Notes: generated from the sequence alone by a model not told the origin. Shown: positions 32,340 to 42,390, counted from the first letter of the stretch. The stretch: 64,000 nucleotides of DNA from Aquimarina sp. U1-2 (GCF_017897595.1 NZ_JAGKIK010000015.1:34066-98065); one strand, 5' to 3'. Translations and numbers: made by a program.

Positions 32340-35300
32340 TTATTTTTTATTAAATGCTCTTGTAACTATCATTTCATCTGCAGTAATTCTCGTGTAGTAA
32401 ACACCTTTTGGCAACGAACTTACATCAATAGTATATGTTGTACCTTGGTAAACACGCTGACCATACATAGAGAAAATCTCTACATTCTGAATAGGCTTTT
32501 TACCTTTAGAAATGTTTATCGTATTTTTGGCAGGTACAGGAAATAACTTAAACTGGTTTTCATTGTTATCCAGATCGGTTAGTTCATAAGTCGCCAATCG
32601 TACAGATGCTGTAGTTTCGACGCAAAATGTAGTTGCTTCAGAATCATTAAACGCTCCACCAGATACAATGGTACCTGCACTACTCGTGAGCGTGTATGAA
32701 CCATTTCCAAAACGACAGCAAATTCCGTCACCAAACTCATCAAAAATCGTAAAGGTATAACTTCCGTCAGTTAAATCACTAATCGTTTCAGTCACTGTAG
32801 AACCGTTAGCGTTTGCAGTAGAATAATTTTCAGAGGCGACTGTAACACCGCCTTCATCAACCATTGTCCACGAGGTTTCTTGTGGATAATTATCAAAGGT
32901 AATACTTAAAGTGAGTTCATTACCGGCACACTCTTCTCCGGTATCTGTACCGCTAGTAAGCGAAACTGCATCTATTGCCGCATCGGCTCTCCAGGTACTT
33001 CCGGTTACTCTATTAAAACGTAATTGCACACCAGTTCCTAGATAAGCTTCTAGATCTATGCTAGCAGTTTGCCAGGAATTACCCTGATTTCCGCTTCTAT
33101 TCCAAATACTCGTCCATGATGCTCCCTCATCGTTACTGGCTTCAACATCTAATGTACCAAAGTTGGCATCTCCAAACATATGATATTTAAAAGAAAATAT
33201 AGCTGAAGTGGCTGCACCTAAGTCAAAACAAGGTGAGGTAAGTATGGCTTGTTTATCAGGAAATCCGGTTCCGTTTCCTGAAGCCTCCAGATATAAATAA
33301 AATGACCCATCATCTGCGCTTGCAGGACCTGTACCGTTAGACGGAGTAGCATTATTGTTTCTAGTCCAATCAAGATCATCATCTGTATTTTGAGTCCACT
33401 CGCCTAACCCAGCTTCAAAACTTTCGTTATACGGTTCAGCAATTCCACCGACACATCCACTTGCCTCGGATGTCATTACACTAATAGCATCGCTGGCCGC
33501 GGATGCATTTCCGGCAGCATCGGTAGCAATTATCGCAAAATTATAGGTGGTTTGCGGTACAAGTCCCGTGATTGTCGCCGTAGTAGTAGCTACAGTATCA
33601 ACGACTGTACTGTCTTGTACTACTTCATAGGCAACCACGCCTACATTATCTGTAGATGCATCCCAGTTAAGAGTTACTTGATTCGCTGAAACATTCGTTG
33701 CTTGAAGGTTGGCAGGAATCGATGGCGCTTGAGTATCTGGAGCTGTGGTGGTTACAGTAACTGTATCACTTGCGTCGGAAATGTTTCCGGCGGCATCTAG
33801 CGCAGCAACTGCAAAATCATAAGAGGTAGATGGCATCAAGCCCGCAATATTTGCAGTAGTCGTAGCTATCGTATCTACTACGACACCATCTTGAAACACT
33901 TGATAGCCGGTTACTCCAATATTATCTGTAGATACATCCCAATTAAGCACTACTGAAGACTGCGTTATTTCTGAAGCTGATAGATTGGTAGGTACAGACG
34001 GCGGCTCGGTATCTGGAGTTTCTGGTTCTAGTTTGAAGGCTACGACATGATTTTTTCTAAATCCGGCATCAAAATACTCTCCCGTATGCCAAAAGGTACT
34101 ATCATCAAGAGGATCTATCGTCATATGCGCATAATCCCCATAGCGTAAAGAAGGATTGGATTGTGTTCCATCTACAGCTTTTTGTTCTACAAGTGTCATT
34201 GTACCCAAAGGATCACTAGCTAACCGACCTGTATATCGTATCGATGGAAAAACTGATGTGCTTACAACACTGTATCCTAGCCCTATATTACCTTGAGCGT
34301 CCATTGCCATACTACCACAAAATGCGCTAAGACCATCGGGTTGTGTATACGTTCCTTCTTGATAGATCGTCCAGGGTTGACCATCGGTGGTTTGTCTCAA
34401 CTCGTACCATCGTATACCTGCCAGCTCATCGTTGCCAGTAAGATCAACTACAAAATTTAAAACTATAGAATTATGAGTAGTAAAACGTCTGTAGTTGGTC
34501 ATATACATCATAGTGGCTTGTAGTGCATCTATATCTGGACCAGAAGGTTGGGACAAGTTTGAGAAACCTCCATTATTAAACACACTATCAAAAGGAGCCG
34601 TGATAATCTCTTGAGGTTGTGATATTGTAGAACTCCCAGGATTAGACCAATCAACATCTGTAGTCCAAACTTTAATGTGATCTTGATTGATGCCAGCCCA
34701 GCTATCGTCTTGCAAGTATAGTATTGAATGACCAACACCAACTGGTGGAAGTAGGGTTCCTGTAGCATGAGAACCTCCAGGACTGTAAAAACCATTAGTT
34801 TCAGCACCTGGAAGGGGAAATCCAACAAAACCTGCATCTGGATCACCAATTAACATTTTATCTCTTTCTACAGCGAAAACAACATCATTACCGCTAGGAT
34901 TATTTTGGTCTTTGTTTGCTGTAATGTAATAGCCATCACTCCATATAGACAGCTTCTCATAATCAGGAAAAGAACTTGTATTGAATCGATATGTGAACCA
35001 CCCATCATTAACCGGATCAGGACCTTGACCTACGGCAATTAAAAAGCCATTAGGAGAATTACTGAATTGCATTATGATAAATCGTTCTGCAAAGTTATCA
35101 TAAACCACAATGGGGTCACCAAGACTTTCTCCGGGGAAAATAGTAGCCAGAGAAGCTTCGGCTAGTAGTACATTACCATTTCTGTCTCGAATTCCGAATC
35201 CCGTGTTAAACGCGTAGACATAATGATTGGGGCCAATAGCCCCTGTAGGATCTGTCGGGGTACTAAAACCTTCATGACTGTCGAACGAAGCAACTTCTGT

Positions 35301-35588
35301 AGCAATAGCAATTTTGACCGACTTTTGCTGTGACTGCATTAAAGGATCATTTTGTCCGGCAGCAGGTAGCCCTTTACCAGGTACATACGTGTTCTTTCCT
35401 CGACGTTTTTCTTGACCATGCTTAATCATTCCTTTTGCAGAAATGATGTTTTTCATTTTTGATAATGCGGGTACTTTTCTTACATATTCAGCTTTACCAT
35501 AAGAACTGGCTTTCAAAGGGCCTTTTTGAGCGAAAAGACCAAAACTACAAAACAATAAAAGTGTTGTGTAAAAGAGTTTTGTTTTCAT
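32340..35588 (-). CDS. Large secreted protein with two FN3 domains and T9SS type A sorting domain
   Basis: A 1082-residue exported protein. It has a signal peptide ('MKTKLFYTTLLLFCSFGLFA'), then about 500 residues of repeated aromatic strands that suggest a beta-propeller or lectin-like fold ('EVASFDSHEGFSTPTDPTGA', 'YGDYAHMTIDPLDDSTFWHT'). Two fibronectin type III domains follow (about 530-617 and 618-708), then a MAM/jelly-roll domain (about 719-881, 'YNESFEAGLGEWTQNTDDD'), a further beta domain and the C-terminal T9SS sorting domain (from about 1014, 'FKLFPVPAKNTINI' to 'VTRAFNKK'). It should be sent to the cell surface by the type IX system. No catalytic motif was found; the role is unknown, perhaps adhesion or polymer binding. 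Confidence 0.9.
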   Translation of the reverse strand: MKTKLFYTTLLLFCSFGLFAQKGPLKASSYGKAEYVRKVPALSKMKNIISAKGMIKHGQEKRRGKNTYVPGKGLPAAGQNDPLMQSQQKSVKIAIATEVASFDSHEGFSTPTDPTGAIGPNHYVYAFNTGFGIRDRNGNVLLAEASLATIFPGESLGDPIVVYDNFAERFIIMQFSNSPNGFLIAVGQGPDPVNDGWFTYRFNTSSFPDYEKLSIWSDGYYITANKDQNNPSGNDVVFAVERDKMLIGDPDAGFVGFPLPGAETNGFYSPGGSHATGTLLPPVGVGHSILYLQDDSWAGINQDHIKVWTTDVDWSNPGSSTISQPQEIITAPFDSVFNNGGFSNLSQPSGPDIDALQATMMYMTNYRRFTTHNSIVLNFVVDLTGNDELAGIRWYELRQTTDGQPWTIYQEGTYTQPDGLSAFCGSMAMDAQGNIGLGYSVVSTSVFPSIRYTGRLASDPLGTMTLVEQKAVDGTQSNPSLRYGDYAHMTIDPLDDSTFWHTGEYFDAGFRKNHVVAFKLEPETPDTEPPSVPTNLSASEITQSSVVLNWDVSTDNIGVTGYQVFQDGVVVDTIATTTANIAGLMPSTSYDFAVAALDAAGNISDASDTVTVTTTAPDTQAPSIPANLQATNVSANQVTLNWDASTDNVGVVAYEVVQDSTVVDTVATTTATITGLVPQTTYNFAIIATDAAGNASAASDAISVMTSEASGCVGGIAEPYNESFEAGLGEWTQNTDDDLDWTRNNNATPSNGTGPASADDGSFYLYLEASGNGTGFPDKQAILTSPCFDLGAATSAIFSFKYHMFGDANFGTLDVEASNDEGASWTSIWNRSGNQGNSWQTASIDLEAYLGTGVQLRFNRVTGSTWRADAAIDAVSLTSGTDTGEECAGNELTLSITFDNYPQETSWTMVDEGGVTVASENYSTANANGSTVTETISDLTDGSYTFTIFDEFGDGICCRFGNGSYTLTSSAGTIVSGGAFNDSEATTFCVETTASVRLATYELTDLDNNENQFKLFPVPAKNTINISKGKKPIQNVEIFSMYGQRVYQGTTYTIDVSSLPKGVYYTRITADEMIVTRAFNKK

Positions 35589-35636
35589 TTGTGTGAAATT
35601 TGGTTAAGGATTAGTGTGAAATCTAATCGACCAAAG

Positions 35637-35644
35637 CAAAGCTA
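35637..35644 (-). promoter_or_regulatory. Putative -7 box of the T9SS protein gene
   Basis: The minus strand reads TAGCTTTG, matching TAnnTTTG, 48 bases before the start codon at 35588. No clear -33 TTG is visible. Confidence 0.5.
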
Positions 35645-36189
35645 TAGTCGTACTAGAGTATGTGCATTGTGTGATTTGATGTTTATGAAGAAATGTCATT
35701 GTTTAAGCTGAATAAATATAGAGTATTTATACTTAAAATAAAAAATTAAATTACCATAAAATACTTATAACCAAATACTTACGTTAATACCGTATACTTA
35801 TTATGGATTTTACTTGTACTTAACTATGTAGCAAAAAAATACTTTTGATAAGGTTATACTATTCTAGAGATATGGCTTAAAAACTACAGTCATTCTGTAT
35901 AAAATGAAGGACTAAAAAATGAAAAATATAAATTAGGAAGATAGCAGTCTTTATAAGAAGATATTCATAGTATTGTTTTAAACCATATACTACATACCTA
36001 TTATACCTTTTAGCTGTTTTCGAACCAAAATACATCAAGTCAAAGTTTTCTTATACTAATTTTCTTAACTCACAACAGGTATGTTATGTATTTTTAAGTA
36101 AACCATAGTATCAATGGTTTGCCTTATTTACAACAGATTGATCGTTTAAAATTGTTTGAAGACATTTGAAGAGTACCTAATGTAAACGG
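35645..36189. other. Long AT-rich gap with no recognised feature
   Basis: About 545 bases between the T9SS gene start and the end of the next gene on the minus strand. It is very AT-rich, all frames are broken by stops, and I see no hairpin with a T run and no repeat shared with other parts of the window. Confidence 0.5.
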
Positions 36190-37260
36190 TTATAGATCAA
36201 AACGTAGTCCTAAAGAAATATTATTTTGATCTATTACTGCATTTTTAAATATAGGTGATACATCGTATTTAGCATAAAGTGTCATAGTACCAAAACCAAT
36301 ATATGAACTTATACCGTAAATTAGATCGCTAGTATTGTAATCCCTTTTGATTTTATCTTTAATATCATCACCATTTTCTGTATACTTCAGTTTTTGACGC
36401 GTACTAATATTTGCTCCTAAGTATCCTCCCAATCCTATCTTAAATTTACGATCTGTAGAATAGCGTATACGTTCTTTTGTAGTTGAGCGTATAGAAGGTC
36501 CAAATTCAAAATGAACAGGAACTACAATATTATCCATTCTAAATTTAGATTTATCGAGCTCTACAGGAAACTCTACTAACCGGGTCTGGTTTCCATTTTC
36601 AACAAAAAACCGGTTATCTGTTGGCTTTAAACCATTTGATGTGTAAGAAACTCCATATTTCAATCTCATAAAATTTGAATTTTTGAATACTCTGGTTTTC
36701 CAGTACCATCCAATCTCAAAAAACCTGCTTCCGGCTATTTTATAGTCTGAATCCTCTAGCGATTGATCATCTACCAATACGTTATTCAATCCAAAGGCTA
36801 CCATCAAACCTGATGTTGTGCGCCTATCGTATTTGATTTTCTGTTTTTTACCAGAATTGACCTTGACACCAAAGAGGACATCAGCATTTTCTTGGTCTTT
36901 TGCTCCTAATCCAATCCATATTTTTGAATCTTTGGTATTTTGATAATCTAATCCGTTTCGTTCTAATAATGCAATTTTGTTATCGATAATAGCCATGCGA
37001 TTTTCGATATTAAGCGCTCGAATTTTTGCTGCTTTCTCTTTTAAACTCTGAGCTTCTTGTAGCGTAATTTCATTATCGTCTAATTGTTGATTTATGGCTT
37101 CTACCTCCTTTTTTAATGCTTGTTTTTCTGTATTGATAATCTTCTCTCTTTCTAGCGCTAACTTTTGTATTTCGGCACTATTTTCGATATCCTGGGCTTG
37201 TACCCATTGTCCAATAAGTTTCATGGTCACCAAGATGGTAACTTTAATTAACGTTTTCAT
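36190..37260 (-). CDS. Outer-membrane beta-barrel protein with coiled-coil N-terminus
   Basis: A 356-residue exported protein. The frame opens earlier, but ATG 37260 gives a proper signal peptide ('MKTLIKVTILVTMKLIGQWV' ... 'QAQ'). Mature residues up to about 100 form a Glu/Lys-rich coiled coil ('REKIINTEKQALKKEVEAIN', 'EAQSLKEKAAKIRALNIENR'). The rest has barrel-like strands ending in 'NISLGLRFDL' with the terminal aromatic-x-Leu pattern of outer-membrane proteins. It follows an anti-sigma-like gene and a sigma factor gene on the same strand, so it may be the target or sensor of that system. A 131-base TIR-bounded element separates it from them. Confidence 0.75.
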   Translation of the reverse strand: MKTLIKVTILVTMKLIGQWVQAQDIENSAEIQKLALEREKIINTEKQALKKEVEAINQQLDDNEITLQEAQSLKEKAAKIRALNIENRMAIIDNKIALLERNGLDYQNTKDSKIWIGLGAKDQENADVLFGVKVNSGKKQKIKYDRRTTSGLMVAFGLNNVLVDDQSLEDSDYKIAGSRFFEIGWYWKTRVFKNSNFMRLKYGVSYTSNGLKPTDNRFFVENGNQTRLVEFPVELDKSKFRMDNIVVPVHFEFGPSIRSTTKERIRYSTDRKFKIGLGGYLGANISTRQKLKYTENGDDIKDKIKRDYNTSDLIYGISSYIGFGTMTLYAKYDVSPIFKNAVIDQNNISLGLRFDL

Positions 37261-37283
37261 GATTGTTTGATTTTGATATGAAA

Positions 37284-37414
37284 GAGACTGTCTAAAAAGC
37301 AATAAAGCACGTCATTACTAGAACACTATTACTGAATTCCTTGTAAATGATCAGTAACTTAGAGTTAAAGAATTCATTTGTTTTATTCGGAGTCACAACT
37401 TTTCAGACAGTCTC
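37284..37414. mobile_element. MITE-like element with 16-bp terminal inverted repeats
   Basis: GAGACTGTCTAAAAAG at 37284-37299 and the reverse complement of 37399-37414 match at 15 of 16 positions. The 131-base unit encodes no protein and lies between two genes of one apparent operon. GAGACTGTCT-nAAAAG ends resemble terminal repeats of bacterial insertion sequences, so this may be a small non-autonomous derivative. No convincing target duplication is visible. Confidence 0.6.
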
Positions 37415-37432
37415 AAAATTGATTGATGAATA

Positions 37433-38218
37433 CTATTCATATTCCCTTTCTGCTACTGCAGTTTTTACTTTTTGAAAACCAGATTTAAGCGCATCAAAAA
37501 CTCGTTGTTTAAAAGTTTCGTCTATATCAGCTTCTACATCCTGTAAAAGAGCTGATGCACTTATCGTATTTGATCGTATAATTTTTTGCGAGGTAATTTC
37601 CCGTTGCGCTTGTCGTAATAGACTATCTATTTCCTCGTCGGTTACCTGAATGTCATTATCTTCCATCGTATCAAGCTGAGCAAGAATTTTTTCTACAGAA
37701 TTGGTAATCACTAAAGAGTCTACAGGCAATCTATCATCGTGCACTAATAAAGTCGAGGTTGGTGGTTTATTTGCGATACTATCGGTCTCTAATTTACTTT
37801 GATCACTATTGTTAAGGCCGTTTTTTTTCTTATTTCTTTCAGATGAAACTACGAGACGGTTATCGCTAATTTTTTTATCGTTATTAGTCAAATTTGTATG
37901 CTCATAGATTTCTTTTGGCTTTTCTTTTTTGTCTTGAATCCTATTTATACGACTTGGAATTGTTTCATTTTTCGTTGTATTTACCATAGGTGCAGTATTA
38001 TCTTTTGACATAAACTCTGTGTTCATAAATGCAGTAAATAACAAAGCTCCTACAAATATGGCAGCTACACTATACCACCATATATTGTTAACACTACGCT
38101 CCTTTTCCCTATTATGTTCTAGTTGAGATGATAATGTATCCCACATGTGATCAGACGGGGGTATAGCGCGCTGTTCTAGCTTCTCCTTAATTTTTTCTTC
38201 AAATCTTAATGGCGCCAT
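37433..38218 (-). CDS. Putative anti-sigma factor, single-pass membrane protein
   Basis: A 261-residue protein with a short N-terminal cytosolic region ('FEEKIKEKLEQRAIPPSDHM'), one membrane helix ('IWWYSVAAIFVGALLFTAFM', about 45-65) and a long polar, Lys/Asn/Asp-rich periplasmic part. It overlaps the start region of the ECF sigma gene by 20 bases, a strong sign of a sigma/anti-sigma pair. No zinc-type anti-sigma motif (H-x3-C-x2-C) is present, so this would be a non-ZAS type, common in Bacteroidota. The regulatory role is inferred from context and topology. Confidence 0.7.
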   Translation of the reverse strand: MAPLRFEEKIKEKLEQRAIPPSDHMWDTLSSQLEHNREKERSVNNIWWYSVAAIFVGALLFTAFMNTEFMSKDNTAPMVNTTKNETIPSRINRIQDKKEKPKEIYEHTNLTNNDKKISDNRLVVSSERNKKKNGLNNSDQSKLETDSIANKPPTSTLLVHDDRLPVDSLVITNSVEKILAQLDTMEDNDIQVTDEEIDSLLRQAQREITSQKIIRSNTISASALLQDVEADIDETFKQRVFDALKSGFQKVKTAVAEREYE

Positions 38219-38768
38219 GATTAATTGTATTGAGTTGATTTAACTTTTGCTGTAGCATTTTTCTAGCTTTAAACAATTGTGATTTTGAAGTGTTTTCAGA
38301 AATCTTTAACGTTTGAGCTATCTCGTTGTGTTTGTACCCTTCTACAGCATACAGAATAAACACCATTTTATATCCTTGAGGTAAACTGTCGATTAATTCT
38401 TGTATTTGAGCTACTTCGAGTTCTATATGTATAGCATCCCAGGGTTCTTCTTCGTAGCTAAGTAATTCTTCAGTAAAAATTATTTGCTTTTGTTTTCTCA
38501 AAAACGAAATAGATTCATTAACCATAATTCTGCGAACCCATCCTTCAAAACTACCTTCGAACTTAAAATTTTTAAGATTTGTAAATACTTTAAAAAAACC
38601 ATTCAGCATTACCTCTTCCGCAAAATGTATATCTTTTATATACTGTCTACAAACGCTAAGCATTTTAGGTGAATATTGATGGTATAATTGATGTTGTGCG
38701 CCCTTATGCTGTTTGATCGCCTTTTTAATGAGCTGAGTTTCGTTTTTATATAACTGAATTATCTTCAA
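38199..38768 (-). CDS. ECF-type RNA polymerase sigma factor
   Basis: A 189-residue sigma-70 family protein of group 4. Region 2 reads 'DIHFAEEVMLNGFFKVFTNL' and 'FEGSFEGWVRRIMVNESISF'; region 4 reads 'LPQGYKMVFILYAVEGYKHN' and 'EIAQTLKISENTSKSQLFKA'. The start is TTG at 38768: the frame upstream closes four codons earlier and contains no ATG. It is followed, with a 20-base overlap, by the putative anti-sigma gene, then by the MITE-like element and an outer-membrane protein gene. The inducing signal is unknown. Confidence 0.9.
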   Translation of the reverse strand: MKIIQLYKNETQLIKKAIKQHKGAQHQLYHQYSPKMLSVCRQYIKDIHFAEEVMLNGFFKVFTNLKNFKFEGSFEGWVRRIMVNESISFLRKQKQIIFTEELLSYEEEPWDAIHIELEVAQIQELIDSLPQGYKMVFILYAVEGYKHNEIAQTLKISENTSKSQLFKARKMLQQKLNQLNTINHGAIKI

Positions 38769-38849
38769 TACTAAGACTTAAATAACTTGATCTTCTATTT
38801 ACATAGACGAGAACTTTACTAAAATAGTTGCCTGGGGGGTACAAAAAAA

Positions 38850-39827
38850 TTATTTTTTTCGATCGATTACATAATTGACCATTAAAATTAATGAAGATTT
38901 GTAATTAGAATCTGGATACTGGGCTAAAATAGAAAGTGCTTCATCTTTAAACTGATGCATTATTTTGACTGCATAGTCTAGCCCAGCGCTTTCTTTTACA
39001 AAAGCGATTACCGCTTTCACCCGTTTTTTATCTTTGTTATGATTTTTAACCGAATTAATTAACCACTTTTTCTTTTCTTTACTGCAATTATTGAGTGTAT
39101 ATATTAAGGGAAGTGTCATTTTTTGTTCTTTGATATCGATCCCAGTAGGTTTTCCTATAGACGTATCACCGTAATCAAATAAGTCATCTTTTATTTGAAA
39201 AGCCATACCGATCAACTCTCCAAACTTTCTCATTTTTTGAACATCATCGGCATCTGGAGCGACAGAACAGGCTCCTAAACTGCAACAAGCCGCGATTAAC
39301 GTAGCTGTTTTTTGTCGTATAATTTCAAAATAAATCTCTTCAGTAATATCTAAATTTCTGGCTTTCTCAATTTGAAGCAATTCGCCCTCGCTCATCTCTC
39401 GTACAGCAACCGAAATAATTTTCAGTAAATCAAAATCGCCATAATCTATTGATAGTAAAAGACCTTTGGATAACAAATAATCTCCAACTAAAACCGCAAT
39501 TTTATTTTTCCATAAAGCATTTATAGAAAAAAAGCCGCGTCGCCTATTTGAATCATCGACTACATCATCGTGAACCAGTGTAGCAGTATGAATGAGTTCT
39601 ATGACCGAAGCACCTCTATAGGTTCGTTCATTTATTTCTCCGCCCGAAACCATCTTGGCTACCAGAAAAACAAACATAGGCCGCATTTGCTTGCCTTTTC
39701 TATTTACGATATAATGGGTGATTCTATTAAGAAGAGCTACCTGCGAAGACATTGATTGTGAGAACTTCTGTTCAAAAAGTTCCATCTCATCAACAATAGG
39801 TAGTTTTATTTCCTCAACAACTTTCAA
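38850..39827 (-). CDS. Polyprenyl diphosphate synthase
   Basis: A trans-prenyltransferase that condenses isopentenyl units, probably making the long chain of menaquinone or a related quinone. The first Asp-rich motif is 'LVHDDVVDDSNRRRG' and the second 'FQIKDDLFDYGDT'; 'GKQMRPMFVFLVAKM' is the substrate-binding start. The residues before the first DDxxD are small or aliphatic ('IHTATL'), which fits a long-chain product. The longest frame starts at TTG 39827; ATG at 39785 (MELFEQKF) is an alternative. It lies alone, 90 bases from rlmN. Confidence 0.92.
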   Translation of the reverse strand: MKVVEEIKLPIVDEMELFEQKFSQSMSSQVALLNRITHYIVNRKGKQMRPMFVFLVAKMVSGGEINERTYRGASVIELIHTATLVHDDVVDDSNRRRGFFSINALWKNKIAVLVGDYLLSKGLLLSIDYGDFDLLKIISVAVREMSEGELLQIEKARNLDITEEIYFEIIRQKTATLIAACCSLGACSVAPDADDVQKMRKFGELIGMAFQIKDDLFDYGDTSIGKPTGIDIKEQKMTLPLIYTLNNCSKEKKKWLINSVKNHNKDKKRVKAVIAFVKESAGLDYAVKIMHQFKDEALSILAQYPDSNYKSSLILMVNYVIDRKK

Positions 39828-39916
39828 TGCAAGACGCCAATTCAGGTGTTTAACTTAGTACGAAGATAGTTATAAATAGTTTTTTGTTTACCTGTAATCT
39901 TGTTAATATAGAAAAA

Positions 39917-40957
39917 TCATGATTTATTTGCCAATTGACCACACGCGGCATCGATATCTTTTCCTCTGCTTCTACGAACATTAACAACGATTCCCTTGGC
40001 CTCCAAAGCGTGTATGTAAGCATCAATCGCCGTGTTTGAAGCTTGCTGAAACTTACCATCATCAATGGGATTATATTCTATCAAATTAACTTTACAGGGG
40101 ACATATGAGCAAAATGTGATAAGTGCATCAATATCTTCTTTTCTATCGTTTATAGCATTCCAAACCACATATTCGTAGGTAATTCTGCTTTTAGTTTTAG
40201 CATACCAGTACACTAAGGCTTCTTTCAAATCAGATAAAGGAAATGTTTCATTAAATGGCATTATAGAAGTACGAATATCGTCGATTGCAGAATGTAAAGA
40301 AACGGCTAGTTTGAACTTTACCTGATCGTCTGCCATTTTCTTTATCATTTTTGGCACTCCCGAGGTAGAAACCGTTATTCTTTTGGGCGACATTCCCAAC
40401 CCCTCTTTGGCGGTTATTTTATCAATAGCTTTAAGCACATTATTATAGTTCATGAGAGGTTCACCCATTCCCATAAATACGATATTCGATAGTGGCCTGT
40501 TATGGTATAACCTGCTTTCTCGATCAATAGCTACAACTTGATCATAAATTTCATCAGGATTAAGGTTACGCATTCGTTTTAATCGAGCCGTTGCGCAAAA
40601 TTTACAATCCAAACTGCATCCTACCTGGGATGACACACACGCTGTAGTTCTTGTCGCTGTAGGTATAAGAACAGATTCGACAATCAATCCATCATGTAAT
40701 CTTACCGCATTTTTTATAGTACCGTCTGTACTGCGCTGCAATTGATCAACACTAATATGATTGATAACAAAGTTTTCTTCTAAAATTTGTCTGGTTGCTT
40801 TTGATATATTCGTCATATCATCAAAGCTATGAGCGCCTTTGTTCCACAACCATTCATAGACCTGGTTCCCTCTAAAAGCCTTATCCCCAATACCTTCAAA
40901 GAAAGATCTAAGTTGATCCTTGGTCAATGCCCGTATATCTTTTTTCTTATCGCTCAT
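39917..40957 (-). CDS. rlmN: Dual-specificity 23S rRNA/tRNA adenine-C2 methyltransferase
   Basis: A radical-SAM enzyme that methylates A2503 of 23S rRNA and A37 of tRNAs. The cluster motif is 'GCSLDCKFCATARLKRMRNL'. Further family motifs are 'NIVFMGMGEPLMNYNNVLKA', 'RITVSTSGVPKMIKKMA', 'KFKLAVSLHSAIDDIRTSIM' and the C-terminal Cys loop 'VRRSRGKDIDAACGQLA', with the mechanistic Cys. The length of 346 residues is normal. Start ATG 40957. Confidence 0.97.
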   Translation of the reverse strand: MSDKKKDIRALTKDQLRSFFEGIGDKAFRGNQVYEWLWNKGAHSFDDMTNISKATRQILEENFVINHISVDQLQRSTDGTIKNAVRLHDGLIVESVLIPTATRTTACVSSQVGCSLDCKFCATARLKRMRNLNPDEIYDQVVAIDRESRLYHNRPLSNIVFMGMGEPLMNYNNVLKAIDKITAKEGLGMSPKRITVSTSGVPKMIKKMADDQVKFKLAVSLHSAIDDIRTSIMPFNETFPLSDLKEALVYWYAKTKSRITYEYVVWNAINDRKEDIDALITFCSYVPCKVNLIEYNPIDDGKFQQASNTAIDAYIHALEAKGIVVNVRRSRGKDIDAACGQLANKS

Positions 40958-41154
40958 TATACTTCAAAAATAAAAAAGGATATCTCAAAAGTATCAATTT
41001 TAGTATTCTGTTACAGTGAATAAAGTCGAAATATATTGAAAATCAATACATCTTACTTTTTGACATCATTCACAATGACAGTTTTTAAATGATTTTTGAA
41101 ATATCCTTTTTATCCTCGTTTATACTATAGTGCTACCAAGGATACTTTGAGTTA

Positions 41155-42093
41155 TTATTCTTTAACACGTTTCCATTGATGCGTGCCACCACCTTTGTAC
41201 TTTACGTTCAGAATATCCCGATTATCTTCGTCTATCCATATTTGACAATCTGAAACTTGCCCATCTCTAATATTGGTAAATTTACCGTCACCGAACTCGT
41301 GCTCTCCTTTGGGCTTCAAATTTTTTAAAATAACTAATCCTTCTACTTTCTGATTTTTATCTTTTCCCTGACATTGAAAGCAAACATCATCCTTCTCCGA
41401 AATTCTTAGCATTTCTACTATGGATCCAAATACTTTATCTTTCAACATATACATTTGAATAATATTAATTGCGACACCCGTCTCTTTGTCGTAGGTCTTC
41501 CATTTTCCCAGAACAAGATTGGTATCTACACTAGCCAGCAAATCTTCTTTAAGTCCTTGATGTAAAGGATTTGATCCTAACCATATTTTGAATAACGCTT
41601 TTTTAAACTCGATATCATTTAGAGTACCTAATATCTCTTTGTTTTTATACACAGATATTTTACCGCCTTTCTCATATAACATCTTATAAATATCATATTT
41701 ATTGATTTTATTTGGAAAGAATCCAAGAAACTGGCGGATTTTATCTTCGTACATAAAGCTGTTACCATCTGTAGCCCGTTCGAATCCGTTGCGCATCATT
41801 TGGGTGAATTTCTCTTGAGACATCGATGATGTCATTTTCATGGTAAGTGCCATGTGATCATCTTTTTCAGCGACTTTATTACCGTTTTCGAGATCTTCGA
41901 CATCAAAATCAAGTCCAAAATAAGAAGCCAAAGCGTAGGAATCTTCATCTTCTCCGGCACCATTTAATATCAACTCTAATTCTCCAAAAGTATCGACATC
42001 ATTAAAACGAACATCGCCAACTTGCGTTTGAGCGATAACCACGTAAGTCATAAAAAATGTTAAGCAATAAGTTAGGTTTTTCATTGTACTCAT
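41155..42093 (-). CDS. Secreted protein with C-terminal DUF2147 domain
   Basis: A 312-residue exported protein with a signal peptide ('MKNLTYCLTFFMTYVVIAQ'). Residues about 25-190 are unknown to me ('GDVRFNDVDTFGELELILNG'). Residues from about 195 match DUF2147: 'LGKWKTYDKETGVAINIIQM', 'DDVCFQCQGKDKNQKVEGLV', 'LKPKGEHEFGDGKFTNIRDG' and a closing 'HQWKRVKE'. The two Cys in the middle are conserved in that family. DUF2147 proteins are common in Bacteroidota and of unknown role. The N-terminal half is an unusual addition, since family members are often only ~140 residues. Confidence 0.75.
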   Translation of the reverse strand: MSTMKNLTYCLTFFMTYVVIAQTQVGDVRFNDVDTFGELELILNGAGEDEDSYALASYFGLDFDVEDLENGNKVAEKDDHMALTMKMTSSMSQEKFTQMMRNGFERATDGNSFMYEDKIRQFLGFFPNKINKYDIYKMLYEKGGKISVYKNKEILGTLNDIEFKKALFKIWLGSNPLHQGLKEDLLASVDTNLVLGKWKTYDKETGVAINIIQMYMLKDKVFGSIVEMLRISEKDDVCFQCQGKDKNQKVEGLVILKNLKPKGEHEFGDGKFTNIRDGQVSDCQIWIDEDNRDILNVKYKGGGTHQWKRVKE

Positions 42094-42390
42094 GAATTGT
42101 ATTTGGGTTTAGTTCTATATTTCGATTTGAGATAATCAAAAAACGATCCATTTTTGAAAAATCATTTTTCGATCTTGCCAAATAACGTATTTTTTTCGAT
42201 AATATTCAATATCAATCTTTTTTACATTATGATAAAATTATGGTAAAACCGTAATTTAGAGCCATCGAAAATACTATTTTTCTATAAAAAAACAATCTAA
42301 ACACTTAATTTTAAGAAATATATAAAAAAACCCTATTTAGAATATCTATAACAGGGTTCGTAAATAACAATAATTCTTTCTATATAATTA

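Noticed and set aside
34529..34849. 106-codon minus-strand frame inside the large T9SS protein gene
   Set aside because: It lies on the same strand in another frame within a continuous, well-conserved coding region; its Leu/Val-rich product is a by-product of the frame.
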